The notes under the pieces are model-generated. The model did no database searches, was not told the origin of the DNA, and saw only the letters and a program-made list of their open reading frames with translations. Below, in pieces: positions 55,101-64,000 of a DNA stretch of 64,000 bases. The position numbers and the translations under genes were made by a program. Numbering within the stretch: the first letter of the stretch is position 1; each line of letters opens with the position of its first letter. The stretch is from Dermacentor variabilis (Eukaryota; Arthropoda; Arachnida; Ixodida; Ixodidae). Location of the stretch: positions 223,458,024 to 223,522,023 of the forward strand of contig NC_134571.1 of assembly GCF_050947875.1 (NCBI RefSeq). The letters are read 5' to 3'.

Positions 55101-55742
55101 GTAGCGAAATTCTTTGTCGAAAACATCCTGCTGCGACATGGCGCCCCAGAAGTCCTCATCACCGACAGAGGAACGGCCTTTACAGCGGAGCTCACCCAGG
55201 CCATTCTGCAATACAGTCAGGCAAGGCACAGGAGGACAATGGCCTACCACCCACAGACGAATGGTCTTACGGAGCGGCTGAATAAGACCCTCGCCGACAT
55301 GCTAGCAATGTACGTCGACGTCGAACACAAGACCTGGGATGCCGTCCTGCCGTACGTAACATTCGCTTACAACACGGCGGTGCAAGAAACAACACAGATC
55401 ACGCCGTTCAAGTTGGTTTACGGCAGGAACCCGACGACGACGCTCGACGCCATGCTGCCGCACGTAACTGACGAAGAGAATCTTGACATCGCTACCTATC
55501 TCCAGCGCGCCGAAGAAGCCCGACAGCTCGCCCGCCTGCGAATCAAGAACCAGCAGAGGACCGACAGCCGACACTACAATCTCCGACGACGCTTCGTCGA
55601 GTACCAGCCCGGCGACCGTGTTTGGGTATGGACCCCGATACGCCGACGATCCCAAGGGAAGGGAAGCGTAGCAGGGGGCGGCAGAAAGTCAGGTGGGCGG
55701 ATGAGATTAAGAAGTTTGCAGGGACGGCATGGCCACAATTAG
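52071..55742 (+). CDS. pol polyprotein of gypsy copy 4, long open frame with altered end
   Basis: 1223 codons in the -1 frame relative to the gag tail. Protease: ALVDTGADYSVMSGHIAAQL (active Asp near 52482). Reverse transcriptase: YFSSMDLKSGYWQIEVDERD, FALCSAPAIFQRVMD and CLVYLDDVVVFAENF near 53733. RNase H: DASSLGLGAVLVQRK, TTEKECLAIVWATAKF and VVSDHHALCWLANL. Integrase: AGHLGFSRTLSRIQERYYWP, CRDCQRRKTPP, VATDYLTRFAETKAL, VLITDRGTAFT and NGLTERLNKTLADM. Two oddities against copy 1: 33 bases are lost just after YVISKS/HVISKS, removing the loop with the PDP motif, and a LINE tail inserted after TPIRRR replaces the GPY module. It looks translatable, but probably not fully active. Confidence 0.93.
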   Translation: MEPSTTVPFAVTRLLPVAATPTIHRPSPGPLCEPIYGKLKAATDRGAVAVRRTEEDPPPPTKTTKKPSRRLNDDTPPSRRSREAKTTPTKDDLTTRRSSFSSTRRCRDPTPRPNCNARQRTTDLDVLLDGHAVTALVDTGADYSVMSGHIAAQLKKVRTAWEGPQIRTAGGHLITPTGICTARITVHDRTYPATFVILQQCSRDVILGMDFLNQHGAIIDLKSKSITLSEDRAIPPESSSSHHALRALESQVSIPPRSSIVISVGTKTPADVEGVIEGDQRLLVDREICVASGIARLHGGKTEVLLTNFSQEFKHINKGTTIAYIEEILETSNAFVLSDSAASTPTTMVPEPDYDINPRLPVIKQQQLKSLLQRYKGCFSTSLRIRQTPVAKHRIITEESARPLRQSPYRVSPREREAIRQQVDETVRDDIIQPSKSPWASPVLLVKKKDGTLRFCIDYRRLNKITKKDVHPLPRIDDALDRLCNAKYFSSMDLKSGYWQIEVDERDREKTAFITPDDLYEFKVMPFALCSAPAIFQRVMDTVLAGLKWQTCLVYLDDVVVFAENFDDHLRWLATVLEAIKSSGLTLKPEKYRFAYDELLFLGHVISKSVAKFPQPIDKKAVRRFLGMCAYYRRFVKDFSRIAGPLTQLTKCDVEFKWETPQADAFQELKRHMQSPPVLAHFDEDADTDIHPDASSLGLGAVLVQRKDGHEHVIAYASRSLSKAEGNYSTTEKECLAIVWATAKFGPYLYGRPFKVVSDHHALCWLANLKDPSGRLTRWSLRQQEYDITATYKSGREHSDADCLSRAPIDSPPQDDEDDDAFLGILRAEDFAEQQRADPELKNLIEYLEGHTDVVPSAFKRGLSSFLLQNNLLVKKNFSPARANYLLVVPSGLRPEVLHALHDDPTAGHLGFSRTLSRIQERYYWPRLNADVARYVRTCRDCQRRKTPPTRPAGLLQPIEPPCRPFQQIGMDLLGPFPTSITGNTWIVVATDYLTRFAETKALPKGSAAEVAKFFVENILLRHGAPEVLITDRGTAFTAELTQAILQYSQARHRRTMAYHPQTNGLTERLNKTLADMLAMYVDVEHKTWDAVLPYVTFAYNTAVQETTQITPFKLVYGRNPTTTLDAMLPHVTDEENLDIATYLQRAEEARQLARLRIKNQQRTDSRHYNLRRRFVEYQPGDRVWVWTPIRRRSQGKGSVAGGGRKSGGRMRLRSLQGRHGHN

Positions 55743-55814
55743 TATATGACCGGGGTTGTTGGAGAAGTATGGCTTGCAGTGGGCGTAACCAGGCTGATGA
55801 TGATGATGATGATG
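55650..55814 (+). mobile_element. RTE-type LINE tail inserted in gypsy pol
   Basis: ACGCCGACGA stands at 55640-55649 and 55815-55824, a 10-bp target duplication. The insert encodes a degraded end of an RTE reverse transcriptase ORF (GRQKVRWADEIKKFAG) and ends in a (GAT)n run (55795-55812). 165 bp, strongly 5'-truncated. Confidence 0.9.
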
Positions 55815-56094
55815 ACGCCGACGAGGACTTAGTGAGAAACTATTGCGACGCTATTTCGGACCCTACAAGGTCATCCGACGTATTGGCGCACTGGACTATG
55901 AGGTCTTGCCAGATGGCATTTCGCATTCACAGCGACGTCGCGCGCGACCTGAAGTGGTCCACGTGGTGCGTCTTAAACCGTTTTACGGACTCTAACGAAC
56001 TTTCCTTATTTTGTTTTTTTCTTTGCTACGAGTGCTTATTTATTACTTTCGTTTGTTTGCAGCACCGGGTCGATGCTTTTCAAGAGGGGGGTAT

Positions 56095-56511
56095 TGGCAC
56101 GTGTACTTGTCCTTATTGGGCGACACGTTTTGCCGCCTAACAAATGTTATCGCACAGCGCAGGACGCGCCTGCATGTATCCGAAGTTTCTGGAAAGTTAT
56201 CGATGCTTCTATCCGCTGTCTCTTGTTGCCGAACCTTGTGTTATCTGATTTCATCGCTTGACACAAATGGTGTGGAACTTTGTAGAAGGCATGCGGGTCC
56301 CAACGATTAGTCTGGAACATTCGATGACTGCTGTATAAAAGCCGACGCGCTTGACCCGCTGATCGGATTTTCGACGATCGCCGACCGTGTTCGCCGCTAT
56401 CGTTGTGCTATAAGTGTAGCCTGTTTTGTGGGCACAGGTTCGCCCAATAAATGTTAGTTTTGTCGTTCACAGTATTGCTACTGTGTTATTCAACGTCACC
56501 ACCACGTGACA
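56095..56511 (+). repeat. 3' LTR of gypsy copy 4
   Basis: One base longer than the 5' LTR, with about 13 substitutions. TATAAAAG and AATAAA are both kept. Confidence 0.93.
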
Positions 56512-58254
56512 AGAGCTTTGTGTGGGGAGCGTATTGCGTTCTTCCCAGACGTTGGTCCTGTAGTATTTGTTGACCTGTCGTTAATAACTCGTGGGTCGCT
56601 CGTCGGTCTGTCGGAGGCTGAAGAACGGTGTGGTCTGCCGCTCGGCTAGTGAGACCTCGAGCTGCGCAGTCCGCCTCTTCGTTGCCCCGCAGGCCTTCGT
56701 GCCCGGGGCACCAGACGATACCGTGGGTCCATTCTAGTGAGCGACCCAGGATTCGAATGGCTTGTATAGGGAGCGTTCCATTCATGTATAAACGACACGC
56801 CGCTTGTAAGTCCGTAAGGACGCGGGCGGACCTTCCCTTGCTCTCGGCGTCCCAAAGTGCGAGAGCGATCGCTGCTGCTTCTGCTACTGCGCTGCGTATG
56901 ACGCGGATGCAGGCAGAGGCTACCAGGCTCCCCTGATTGACAACGGCGATTGTGTATTTGGGCCCGCAACGTGGCGACGAGGGATACGGGCTAGCGTCCG
57001 TGTAGTATGTATCTGGGTCTCTGAAGCTGCGTTTGTGCAACATGCGGGCACACGCTGCTCTTCTCGCTTGATTGTGGGTGGGGTGCATGTTCTTGGGGAT
57101 AGGGTCTATTACAATGTTCTCTCTAATGTGGTTAGTCAAGAGTTGTGTTTCTTCTTTGCAGTACTGAGGTGTCAGCGGGTACCCTAGCCGTTGAAGAAGG
57201 TGTCTTCCCTGTTGAGTCTTGTTGAGGCGCTCCCTCTGCGCTATGAGCGTGGCACTTGCTAGCTCCTCAAACGTGTTGTATACACCTAGCGCTAGTAATT
57301 TCTTTGTGGTTGTGCTTGACGGTAGCTGCAAAGCAGTTCTGTAGACCATTCTTATGAGAGTGTCCATGCGCTCTGTCTCGCTTTTGCGCTTGACTTGATA
57401 CGGGAGTGCGTACGTGACACGGCTGATGACGAGGGCTTGTACGTGAAACCAGCTTTGCTGCGCGCTACTCTGGCGATGAGTGATGCGGTGCTTCTTATAA
57501 CGTGATTTAATTTCTCTGAGGCTACCTTTATGCCGTTGTTCTCCTGGACGTTCATACCTAGTAAGCGTGCGTTCGGGACGCGCTTCATAGGTTTCCCGGC
57601 AATCTCGAGATGTATTGGCGGGGCTCGATGTTCCTTAGTTTGCTTGGGCCGGACTTGATGGTACTCCGACTTGTGTGGGGCACACTTCATTCCTGCTGTG
57701 GTTAGGTATGACTCGATGTGTCCGATAGCTGTGAGTAATGTGTTTTCTCTGTCGTCGTATGAACCCTTGGTTGCCCATAGGGCGATATCGTCGGCATAGA
57801 AGGCACATTCGAGTTTTGGGATGTTTTCCAGTTGTAAAGCAAGTTTTCTAAGTCCGATATTGAAGAGGAAAGGAGATATATGGATCCTTGCGGAGTACCC
57901 TTCTGCGGCAGATTATATATGTCTGATTGTAGGCCTGCTATGCCGATGCGGGCTTTGCGGTGGCTGAGAAAAGCCACGGTATAATGGTATACTCGCTCTC
58001 CGCATCCTATGGCGGCGAGGCTATCTAGGATGGTTTCGTGTGCTATATTATCAAATGCTTTTTCCACGTCAAGGGCTAGGAGTATGTTGTTGTTGCTGCC
58101 AGGTTGTGGGTTGAGGACCTCTTCCTTGAGCAGGAGGAAGACATCCTGCGCTGACATGCCTTTCCGAAACACGTACATGCAATTGGGGTGTAGTCCATGT
58201 TCTTCCATGTGTTGTTCTATTCGAGTGAGTACAATTCGTTCAAGAAGCTTGCCC
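56512..58254 (-). pseudogene. LINE ORF2: reverse transcriptase and RNase H, broken
   Basis: Starts at SCLGKLLERIVLTRIEQHME. Then VFRKGMSAQDVFLLLKEEV, ALDVEKAFDNIAHETILDSL, LPQKGTPQGSI, where the expected fingers and palm order is kept but the YADD box (about 57790-57800) is read out of frame. A second piece (57690-57352) has HLEIAGKPMKRVPNARLLGM. The third (57367-56512) is RNase H: YYTDASPYP, AEAAAIALALWDAESKG, LTDLQAACRLY and WCPGHEGLRGNEEADCAARG. The frame then runs into the gypsy. Confidence 0.85.
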
Positions 58255-58581
58255 AGGCAAGAAATGCTTCCAGAAACACCTGTGCAACATTTCGCAAGGG
58301 TGGTGCCCAGGCCTTTGACAACGCTACGCCTCGCTGTCGAAAGCCACGTCGCTCCGTTTTCAACGACGCAGAAAAAAAAGCATTCATGCGGAAAGTGGAC
58401 TCGCGCCACATCGAAAAGGAAGAAGACGGTGGCGGCATGATCATGAAGCCATGTGCCGAGGCCACAGCGATAATGACGACACAGTAAGTTTTTGCTGGAG
58501 TTCAGAGTGCGCATTTTCGAGAACGCTAGTGCGATCAGGTAAGGCTTAACGCCGCATACGTTACGCGCAGCGCGCACTTGT

Positions 58582-58776
58582 GATGAGCACCTCCGCTCAT
58601 CTTAACTCTTTCTTCATTCAAACAGCGAAAGACTGGAATCATCTACCTTCTGAAGCGGTGCACCACTCCAGTCATTCATCGTTCAAGGCATTTATTGAAA
58701 ATATTATGTAAATATGCCCACCCCTCATGTAAAACCCCAAATTTGAGGTACCAATAAATAAATAAATAAATAAATA
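58582..58776 (+). mobile_element. 3' end of a CR1-like LINE in the fold-back arm
   Basis: Reads SFFIQTAKDWNHLPSEAV and FKAFIENIM then a stop, followed by a short 3' region and an (AATA)n tail at 58751-58776. This is the usual CR1/Jockey ORF2 ending. It interrupts the left arm at a point where the right arm also holds an insertion. Confidence 0.8.
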
Positions 58777-59195
58777 ACTCGACGCCGCACAGAGTGACAG
58801 ACATGCCACGCAGAATGAGAAGCGCGCACATATTTGCAGGTGTGCGTTCATAGCCTTCGACACGTGCTTCAAACCATAAGCGCTTTGCTGCTGCCGCGCG
58901 TGCGGCTTAACTCCGACCCGATTCTTCGTGGGATATTTTCCTATAGCCGCTACGTGCAAAGAAAGAGCGCGTGGCCAAAACGCAATTGTCGCGCCTCTTA
59001 TTGGAATAAAGCGTAGACCAAGGGGGAAACCCTACTAAAACACCGAGCTTGCTGCGATTCTTGACTTATAAAAAAAAAAAAACGAAAACCGTAATTTATG
59101 ATGGCTTCAACGCACGGTGTCTTTGTAATGCGGTGAAGCATTTAGTGTACTGCAGTGAAGCGAGTCAGAATTTGCGCAGATACGCAGTATAAGCA

Positions 59196-59539
59196 AGACT
59201 TTATACGCATTTCATGGCGAATGTGCTTTAAAAAGCTTCTCCACAACACTTATAGGTGCTGCGGTGAAATTGTATAGCAAGCAAAAAGAAAAATAATACC
59301 GGCAGACGGAGGACTCAGGTGCGCACCTAGGGGTACAACCATGGCCCACTTCTTTCCAGTTTTTCTAATAACGTGTTGCTTACGCTTCTTAAGCGCGACG
59401 ATTCTCACTTCGCTTCTCTGCAAGAGACTGTATGCTTCAGCGCGGAGGCCTCAGGTGAGCACGTAAGATAAGAATAAAGGCCAGACTATGGCCCAGTGCA
59501 GTTTCCCGCTTTTCTAATAAAGTCTTGCTTACACTGTGT
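59196..59539. other. Loop of the fold-back element
   Basis: Contains a diverged direct repeat of about 130 bp (59320-59450 and 59450-59580), each with TCAGGTG, ATGGCCCA, TTTCTAATAA and TTGCTTAC. The second copy also forms part of the right arm. No coding. Confidence 0.6.
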
Positions 59540-59948
59540 ATGCGCGCAAATTCTCACTCGCTTCACTGCAATAACAGAATGCTTCGCCGCATTACAAAGA
59601 TGTGCGTTGAAACCATCATAAATTACCGTCTTGTTTTTTTTTAATCACAGAAGAATCGCAGCAAGCTCAGTGTATTATTTAGCGTTCCCCCTTAGTCTAC
59701 ATTTATTCCAATAAGCGGCGAGACAATTGCGAGTTGGCCACGTGCTTTTCCTTCACGCATAGCGAGTATAAAAAATCATGTCCCACGAAGAATCGGGTGT
59801 CACAACGCCGCACGCGCGGCAGCAGGAAAGTGCTTATGATTTGAAGCACGTTTCGAAGGCTATGGACGCACACCTGCAAATATGTGCGCGCTTCTCATTC
59901 TGCGTGGCATGTACTCAGTGACTCGGTGCGGCGTCAGAATTTTTGTGC

Positions 59949-60315
59949 GTCCGGTATTCCGGCAAGCGCGGGCGGTTTTCCGGTTGAGCGGGGGCGTAAA
60001 CGTGAGCGGCCAGGTTGGTGGCGCTAGCTTGTAGTGCAGAGCCCAACCACACAAACACAAAGCCAATTACTATATTCTGCTTAGCTGGTGGTGTAAATTT
60101 TCGGCACTGCCGTAATCGTGTTTACAATTACGCCGCTGCCGAAAATTTGCACCATTAGCGAAGCAGGATATTGTGGGTTACCGCAATTTCAGCTCTGTGT
60201 TTGTCTGGTTGAACTCTACGCCACCAGGCGGCTGCACCGTTTCGGCCGCACACGTTTACGCCCCGGCAAATCCGGCAATTCGCCCAAACTGTCCCCGTTT
60301 GCCGGAATAGCGGAC
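59949..60315. mobile_element. Smaller fold-back element nested in the right arm
   Basis: Arms of about 170-190 bp pair imperfectly around 60120: GTCCGGTATTCCGGCAAGCG with CGTTTGCCGGAATAGCGGAC at the ends, GGGGCGTAAACGTG-type blocks further in, and TAAATTTTCGGCANTGCCGT with ACGCCGCTGCCGAAAATTTG at the centre. No coding. Confidence 0.8.
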
Positions 60316-61034
60316 AGGCTAAATGCCTATATTTTGGACAAGTGCGCGCTCCTCGTGGCGTATGCGGCGTTAAGTCTTACCTGATAGTAATAGCGTTCTC
60401 GGAAATATGCACTCTGAACGGCTACAAAAACTTACCGCGTCGTCGTTATTGCGGCATCAACACATGGCCCCATGATCATGCCGCCGTCCTCTTCGCTGGC
60501 GCGTGTCCACATCGCGCATCATTTTCAGCGTCGTTGAAAACAGAGCGACGCGGCTTTCAGCAGCGAGGTGTAAGGTTGTCAAAGGCCTGCACACAACCCT
60601 TGCGTAACGTTGCACAGGCGTTTCTCGAAGCATTTCAAGTTGATTCACGTGCCTCGGATACGCCATAATGCAAGTGATGCGGGCTCCTATTACCAAATGG
60701 GCGTCTGTGCCCACTGCTGAATCACAGAGCTGCATCGCGTACACCGGGACGGCAGCCCAGCGTCGGAGCGTAAACAAACTTAAATCTCGGAGGCAACGTC
60801 TGAGGCCGCGTCCCTGGGTGCCGCCATGCTAGCGGAAGTGGCCTGTGGCGAGAGCCAACAGGCGCGCAGTTCTGACCACCTGGCTCCTATAGGATACGTT
60901 TTCCGTATAAGCCGCCCGGAGTGGTGTGCCGCGTACTTTTGATTGCGATTGTACATTAAACAAGGGAGCTGGGCACTTAACCTGCAAAACGGACAAAAAA
61001 TAATCGCGCGTGAACAGTAGGTGGCCCGTCTGAG

Positions 61035-61440
61035 ACACGAAAGTCCGGAGAGAGAGCAAGGAGAGGCAGGGAGGTCAACCAGATGAGCACCTGGCTTCCT
61101 GCCCTAGACAGTGGGTAAAGGAAAGGGGAATAGAAAGACGTCAGTGACGGGTGTAGCCATGGTCTGAGTATCTTTGACTCACAGGACGGTCTCGAGTCCC
61201 GTCCGTTTAAAGTTGTCTTGAGAGAGAGGCGTCGTACCTCGTAGCGAGGACAGGTATACAATAGGTGCTCGATGGTTTCCTCGTACCGTCAGGATTCGCA
61301 CATCGGGCTGTCGGCCATTCCCATACGATAGGAGTAAGCGTTCGTGAACGCCCCTCCTAGCCACAAGTGGCACAGCAAGGTTGCTTCACCCCGGGAATGG
61401 CTAGGTGACAGTTGTAGCCGTAGCAGGGGGTTCCGTTTCG
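61035..61440 (-). pseudogene. I-like LINE 3' end fragment
   Basis: On the minus strand broken coding for the ORF2 zinc tail (ATTCGCACATCGGGCTG region), followed by a 3' region similar in layout to that of the LINE at 16678: CTATTCCCCTTTCC, a TTGACCTCCCTGCC block and a (CT)-rich tail (CTCTCTCCGG). Heavily 5'-truncated. Confidence 0.65.
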
Positions 61441-62065
61441 ATTTCCAATTTCAGTTTTACTACGTAGTTTATTTCCTGGCTCGGCACAGGGCCTCAGATT
61501 AGTTGAACAGGAATACTCCCACAAGCACTGCGGTATTGTGTGGGTTCGAAAAAGAAAAGATTCGTACGTTCACCCCTATGTCAGATATAAGTGCGTTGAG
61601 CCTATGTAGCCCAATATAGAATAACAGCGGAGTGACTATTTTTCGACAATAGCACCAACCGCCGGGCGATTTCCAGAACGCGCTTAACCGTTTTTGTTAG
61701 GCAGAATTACTTGAAGTGATTAATGGCAGAGAACTCAGCTTGTTCATATTGGATGATACAGTGAAACACCCAATACAATAAGGGCGATCGGAAGCTATTG
61801 AAACCATGGGCGAAGAACGTTATCACGTGATTAGCAGGTCTATAACGTCTCATTGCTTGCTCAGCTTCATTTCGCTGAAAACAACACAAAGTCCACAGGA
61901 AATCAAAAGAACTGCTTCTTTGCCTAGTCCAAACAGAACGCTGAGCTATTAATACATTGATTACTAATACTGTGTAACATAACTTGCGGGTGTCTATTTA
62001 AAGCAGATCAAAGAAAATAAGCGGTCAACGACAATGATCGATTGAAAAGGCAAACGCGGAACAAT

Positions 62066-62306
62066 TAATAATAATAATATTTGGGGTTTTACGTGCCAAA
62101 ACTACTTTCTGATTATGAGGCACGCCGTAGTGGAGGACTCCGGAAATTTTGACCACCTGGAGTTCTTTAACGTGCACCTAAATCTAAGCACACGGGTGTT
62201 TTCGCATTTCGCCCCCATCGAAATGCGGCCGCCGTGGCCGGGATTCGATCCCGCGACCTCGTGCTCAGCAGCCTAACACCATAGCCACTGAGCAACCACG
62301 GCGGGT
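62066..62306 (-). repeat. Ruka-type tick SINE, full length
   Basis: Minus strand: CCCGCCGTGGTTGCTCAGTG, GGTTAGGCTGCTGAGCACGA, GGGATCGAATCCC, then the SINE body to AAACCCCAAATATTATTATT. An intact A box (TGGTTGCTCAGTGG) and B box make this the best-preserved copy here. Confidence 0.9.
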
Positions 62307-62309
62307 GCG

Positions 62310-63053
62310 CCGAATAATTAATGCAGAAAGTTGCACTACTTGGTGTTGATGCATTTGCTATGACATAGTTACTTTGCTGTGACTAGTGCTCTGCCCTTTG
62401 CCACTTTTTTCTCCGTTAGTCTTGTTAGCGCTAGTAACTGTCGCAGCAAATGCAAACGCGGAGCTCGCTAGTTAACTGCGATGGAAACGTCACAGACAGG
62501 TAAGCTTGACGGCAGTGCTTTTTACACCGCGTTGTATCCTAAATAAGTAACAGAACCAGTGACAGAAACTGCGCGAAGTCGAGAAACAGCCGTCATGCGG
62601 CCACGAGCCGTCCATCAACACGCTCATATTACCATGACTTTAGGTACAGTGCAAAGTATAGAAGACGGACAGGAGCAAAGACACACAGCGCCTAACAGGT
62701 GATATTATTGAACTCGAGAAGATCGCACAGTTCGGTGAAACCTATGTATCACCCCATCGATAGGCTTATGGAGAAAAAGTTAAATTCCCTACGTTGAAAT
62801 TATCGGCGAATATCACATACCATACGAAGTGTTCGGGTTTATCTTTTAACGGGAAGCTACAAGCAAGGGTGCACTTCCTTTCTGACGCATCTTTGCGCGA
62901 TGCCGCGCCAAGACGATATTCTGGTGTGATTTCGTGTGCACATGTAGCATGCTGTTCTTTACATGAAATTTGTTGCGAGTACAGCGCTGTCCACTGTTGT
63001 CTACATCGCGCACTACCTAAGTCATGGACAGCGAACAAGCCCTAGACACTCAC
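62310..63053. other. FAR intron end, nothing recognised
   Basis: Short frames on both strands only. The intron donor GTGAGT is at 63053-63048 on the minus strand. Confidence 0.6.
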
Positions 63054-63412
63054 ATGGGCTTGTATCCTCCGAGCCGGGCCACCGTGTCGGCGATGAAAGC
63101 GGGCAGGTTGTGATCGAGTTGGACGGCGACAGAGTGCCAGAAGCGGGTCGTCTTGAAGCTACCGCCCGGGTAACGGAAGATCTCGCTGCTCGGGTACTTG
63201 AGTACCAGTGGCTTCGAGTAGTCGAAGATCTGCTGCCACGTGAGGCGCCGCATAGACCCCGAGGTGCAGTTGATGACGAAAGGCCCGGCCGGTTTCTCCT
63301 TCCACACGTGCCACGTGGCGGTGATCATCATGTTGGCAACCATGTCCACCGGGTAGATGTCGGCCGAATTGTTGGGTCGCAGGTACATTGTACGCAGAAC
63401 GCCCTTGCCCGT
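63054..63412 (-). CDS. Fatty acyl-CoA reductase, internal coding exon (first in the window)
   Basis: Acceptor TTTTTTTTTTCTGCGTAG|ACG, donor CCCAT|GTGAGT. 119 codons plus two bases: TGKGVLRTMYLRPNNSADIY, PVDMVANMMITATWHVWKEK, FVINCTSGSMRRLTW, IFRYPGGSFKTTRFW, then LDHNLPAFIADTVARLGGYK. This covers the end of the NAD(P)-binding Rossmann domain (PVDMVAN, INCTSG) and the start of the FAR C-terminal domain. FARs reduce fatty acyl-CoA to fatty alcohol with NADPH, for surface waxes and ether lipids. The glycine-rich cofactor loop and the YxxxK catalytic pair must be encoded upstream, beyond this window. The frame is intact. Confidence 0.95.
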
Positions 63413-64000
63413 CTACGCAGAAAAAAAAAAATTCAGTTTGCAACATGCGGCTGACATATTCCTTTCTTTTTTTGCTTCTGCAACTCTCGCTCAAAAATCG
63501 ACCATGAACTGCGCCAGCGGTCTGGCGGGAGTTCATAGCAAGTGAAAGTCGTAATTTAAAGGGTCTAATTTGCATCGAGCACACCAATAAAGCCACAGTG
63601 ACGTACTACGTGTTTCTGTGGTCTGTCATTAAGACTGCTTCGTTTTTCCAGACTCCGTAAACGGTTTCTATCACGCTGTAGCCATAGCGAATTCCTAGCG
63701 CGTATCTTGAGAAGTTGCAAAGGCAAAGCAAGTTTATTTTTCTCAGGCCGAGCAGGTAGTTAAAAGCGAGCATGTGGTCTCGAAGTGGTCGATTGAAATA
63801 TTACGTTAAAACCGACAATAGGGTGCTTTGACAGGGGCGTCACCGCTTAGGCCGGCTTCGTTTTGAGGCACACTACTCAATGATGTCTCGAAAAGGTATC
63901 AATCCAGTTCCCCTTTGTTCAATAGGTTGCACATTTTTCCATTCCCTTTGATATGCGACATGAAAATTGCAATGGTGGTCAATAAGATAATAATTCAATA
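63413..64000 (-). other. Upstream FAR intron, no further exon seen
   Basis: A/T-rich with a polypyrimidine tract directly at the acceptor. No FAR-like peptide is readable on the minus strand up to the window edge. Confidence 0.7.

Larger units (their letters stand above)
50408..56511 (+). mobile_element. Gypsy LTR retrotransposon, copy 4 (complete, best preserved of its family)
   Basis: LTRs at 50408-50823 and 56095-56511 differ at about 14 positions (roughly 97 percent identity by my count). AGAG flanks it (50404-50407 and 56512-56515). Presumed primer site TGGTGGAGGTGC at 50826, polypurine run just before 56095. Same family as 4952-11550. It lies inside a minus-strand LINE, inside a fold-back element, inside a FAR intron, on the strand opposite to FAR. 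Confidence 0.95.
50022..58260 (-). mobile_element. 5'-truncated I-like LINE, split by a gypsy
   Basis: GAAATGCTT flanks it (50013-50021 and 58261-58269), and joining the outside restores the fold-back arm as seen, inverted, near 60640. The LINE lacks everything before the reverse transcriptase core. Its 3' end on the minus strand is a (CCT)n run (50030-50042). Net length without the gypsy is about 2.1 kb. Confidence 0.9.
48352..60955. mobile_element. Large fold-back DNA element, with several later insertions
   Basis: The outer ends are inverted: TGTACARTCGCAATCAAAAR at 48352 and, reversed, at 60955. Long inner arms also match in inverse order: 49840-50021 with 60640-60880, 58261-58580 with 60345-60640, and 58780-59195 with 59540-59935; the centre lies near 59370. 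The left arm is split by a LINE (50022-58260) and a LINE end (58582-58776); the right arm by a smaller fold-back (59949-60315). Removing these leaves an element of roughly 3-4 kb. No transposase is seen, and the target duplication is not clear. Confidence 0.75.
46634..63053 (-). other. 16.4-kb FAR intron filled by nested mobile elements
   Basis: GT (63053-63052) to AG (46635-46634) on the minus strand. The order, in window coordinates, is: hairpin MITE, RTE endonuclease piece, tRNA-like repeat, fold-back element with nested LINE and gypsy, LINE 3' piece and SINE. About 46964-47299 and 61440-62064 hold nothing I recognise. Confidence 0.85.

Overview
The window is nuclear DNA from a eukaryote, very probably a hard (ixodid) tick. 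Four tRNA-headed SINE copies match the tick SINE type I know as Ruka. The I-, CR1- and RTE-like LINEs and gypsy elements look tick-like, introns are long and full of repeats, and there are long microsatellites. I found no bacterial operon, phage, CRISPR array or plasmid feature.

Only one host gene can be defended in detail: the 3' half of a fatty acyl-CoA reductase (FAR) on the minus strand. It has four exons (63412-63054, 46633-46504, 42985-42858, 41343-41172) with GT/AG borders and matching phases, a stop at 41172 and an AATAAA 64 bases later. Its 5' exons lie beyond the right edge. A second host-like signal, a THAP zinc-finger first exon at 2841-3002, sits inside a 2-kb inverted-repeat DNA transposon.

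The rest is layered mobile DNA. 1-4.9 kb: duplications, palindromes and the THAP transposon. 4952-11550: gypsy copy 1, complete but decayed, abutting a 5'-less gypsy of another family (11551-14015). 14.0-31.6 kb: a 113-bp satellite split into three blocks. Between the first two lies a CR1-like LINE; inside that is a DNA-element-like insert (16054-22944), and inside that a full-length I-like LINE (16678-21975, 13-bp target duplication). Between the last two lies a complete gypsy (26686-31199, 5-bp duplication). 31.7-38.6 kb: an endonuclease remnant, a hairpin MITE, a decayed gypsy and LINE pieces. 41.2-63.4 kb: the FAR gene. Its 16.4-kb intron holds a fold-back element (48352-60955), interrupted by a 5'-truncated LINE (9-bp duplication), itself interrupted by gypsy copy 4 (4-bp duplication), whose pol carries a 165-bp RTE tail (10-bp duplication).

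These genes do not form a pathway. The element proteins (Gag, protease, reverse transcriptase, RNase H, integrase, LINE endonuclease) served their own copying, and nearly all now carry stops, frameshifts or insertions. The value of the window lies in the FAR gene, the THAP element and the readable order of insertions. I did not find a convincing new multi-gene system.
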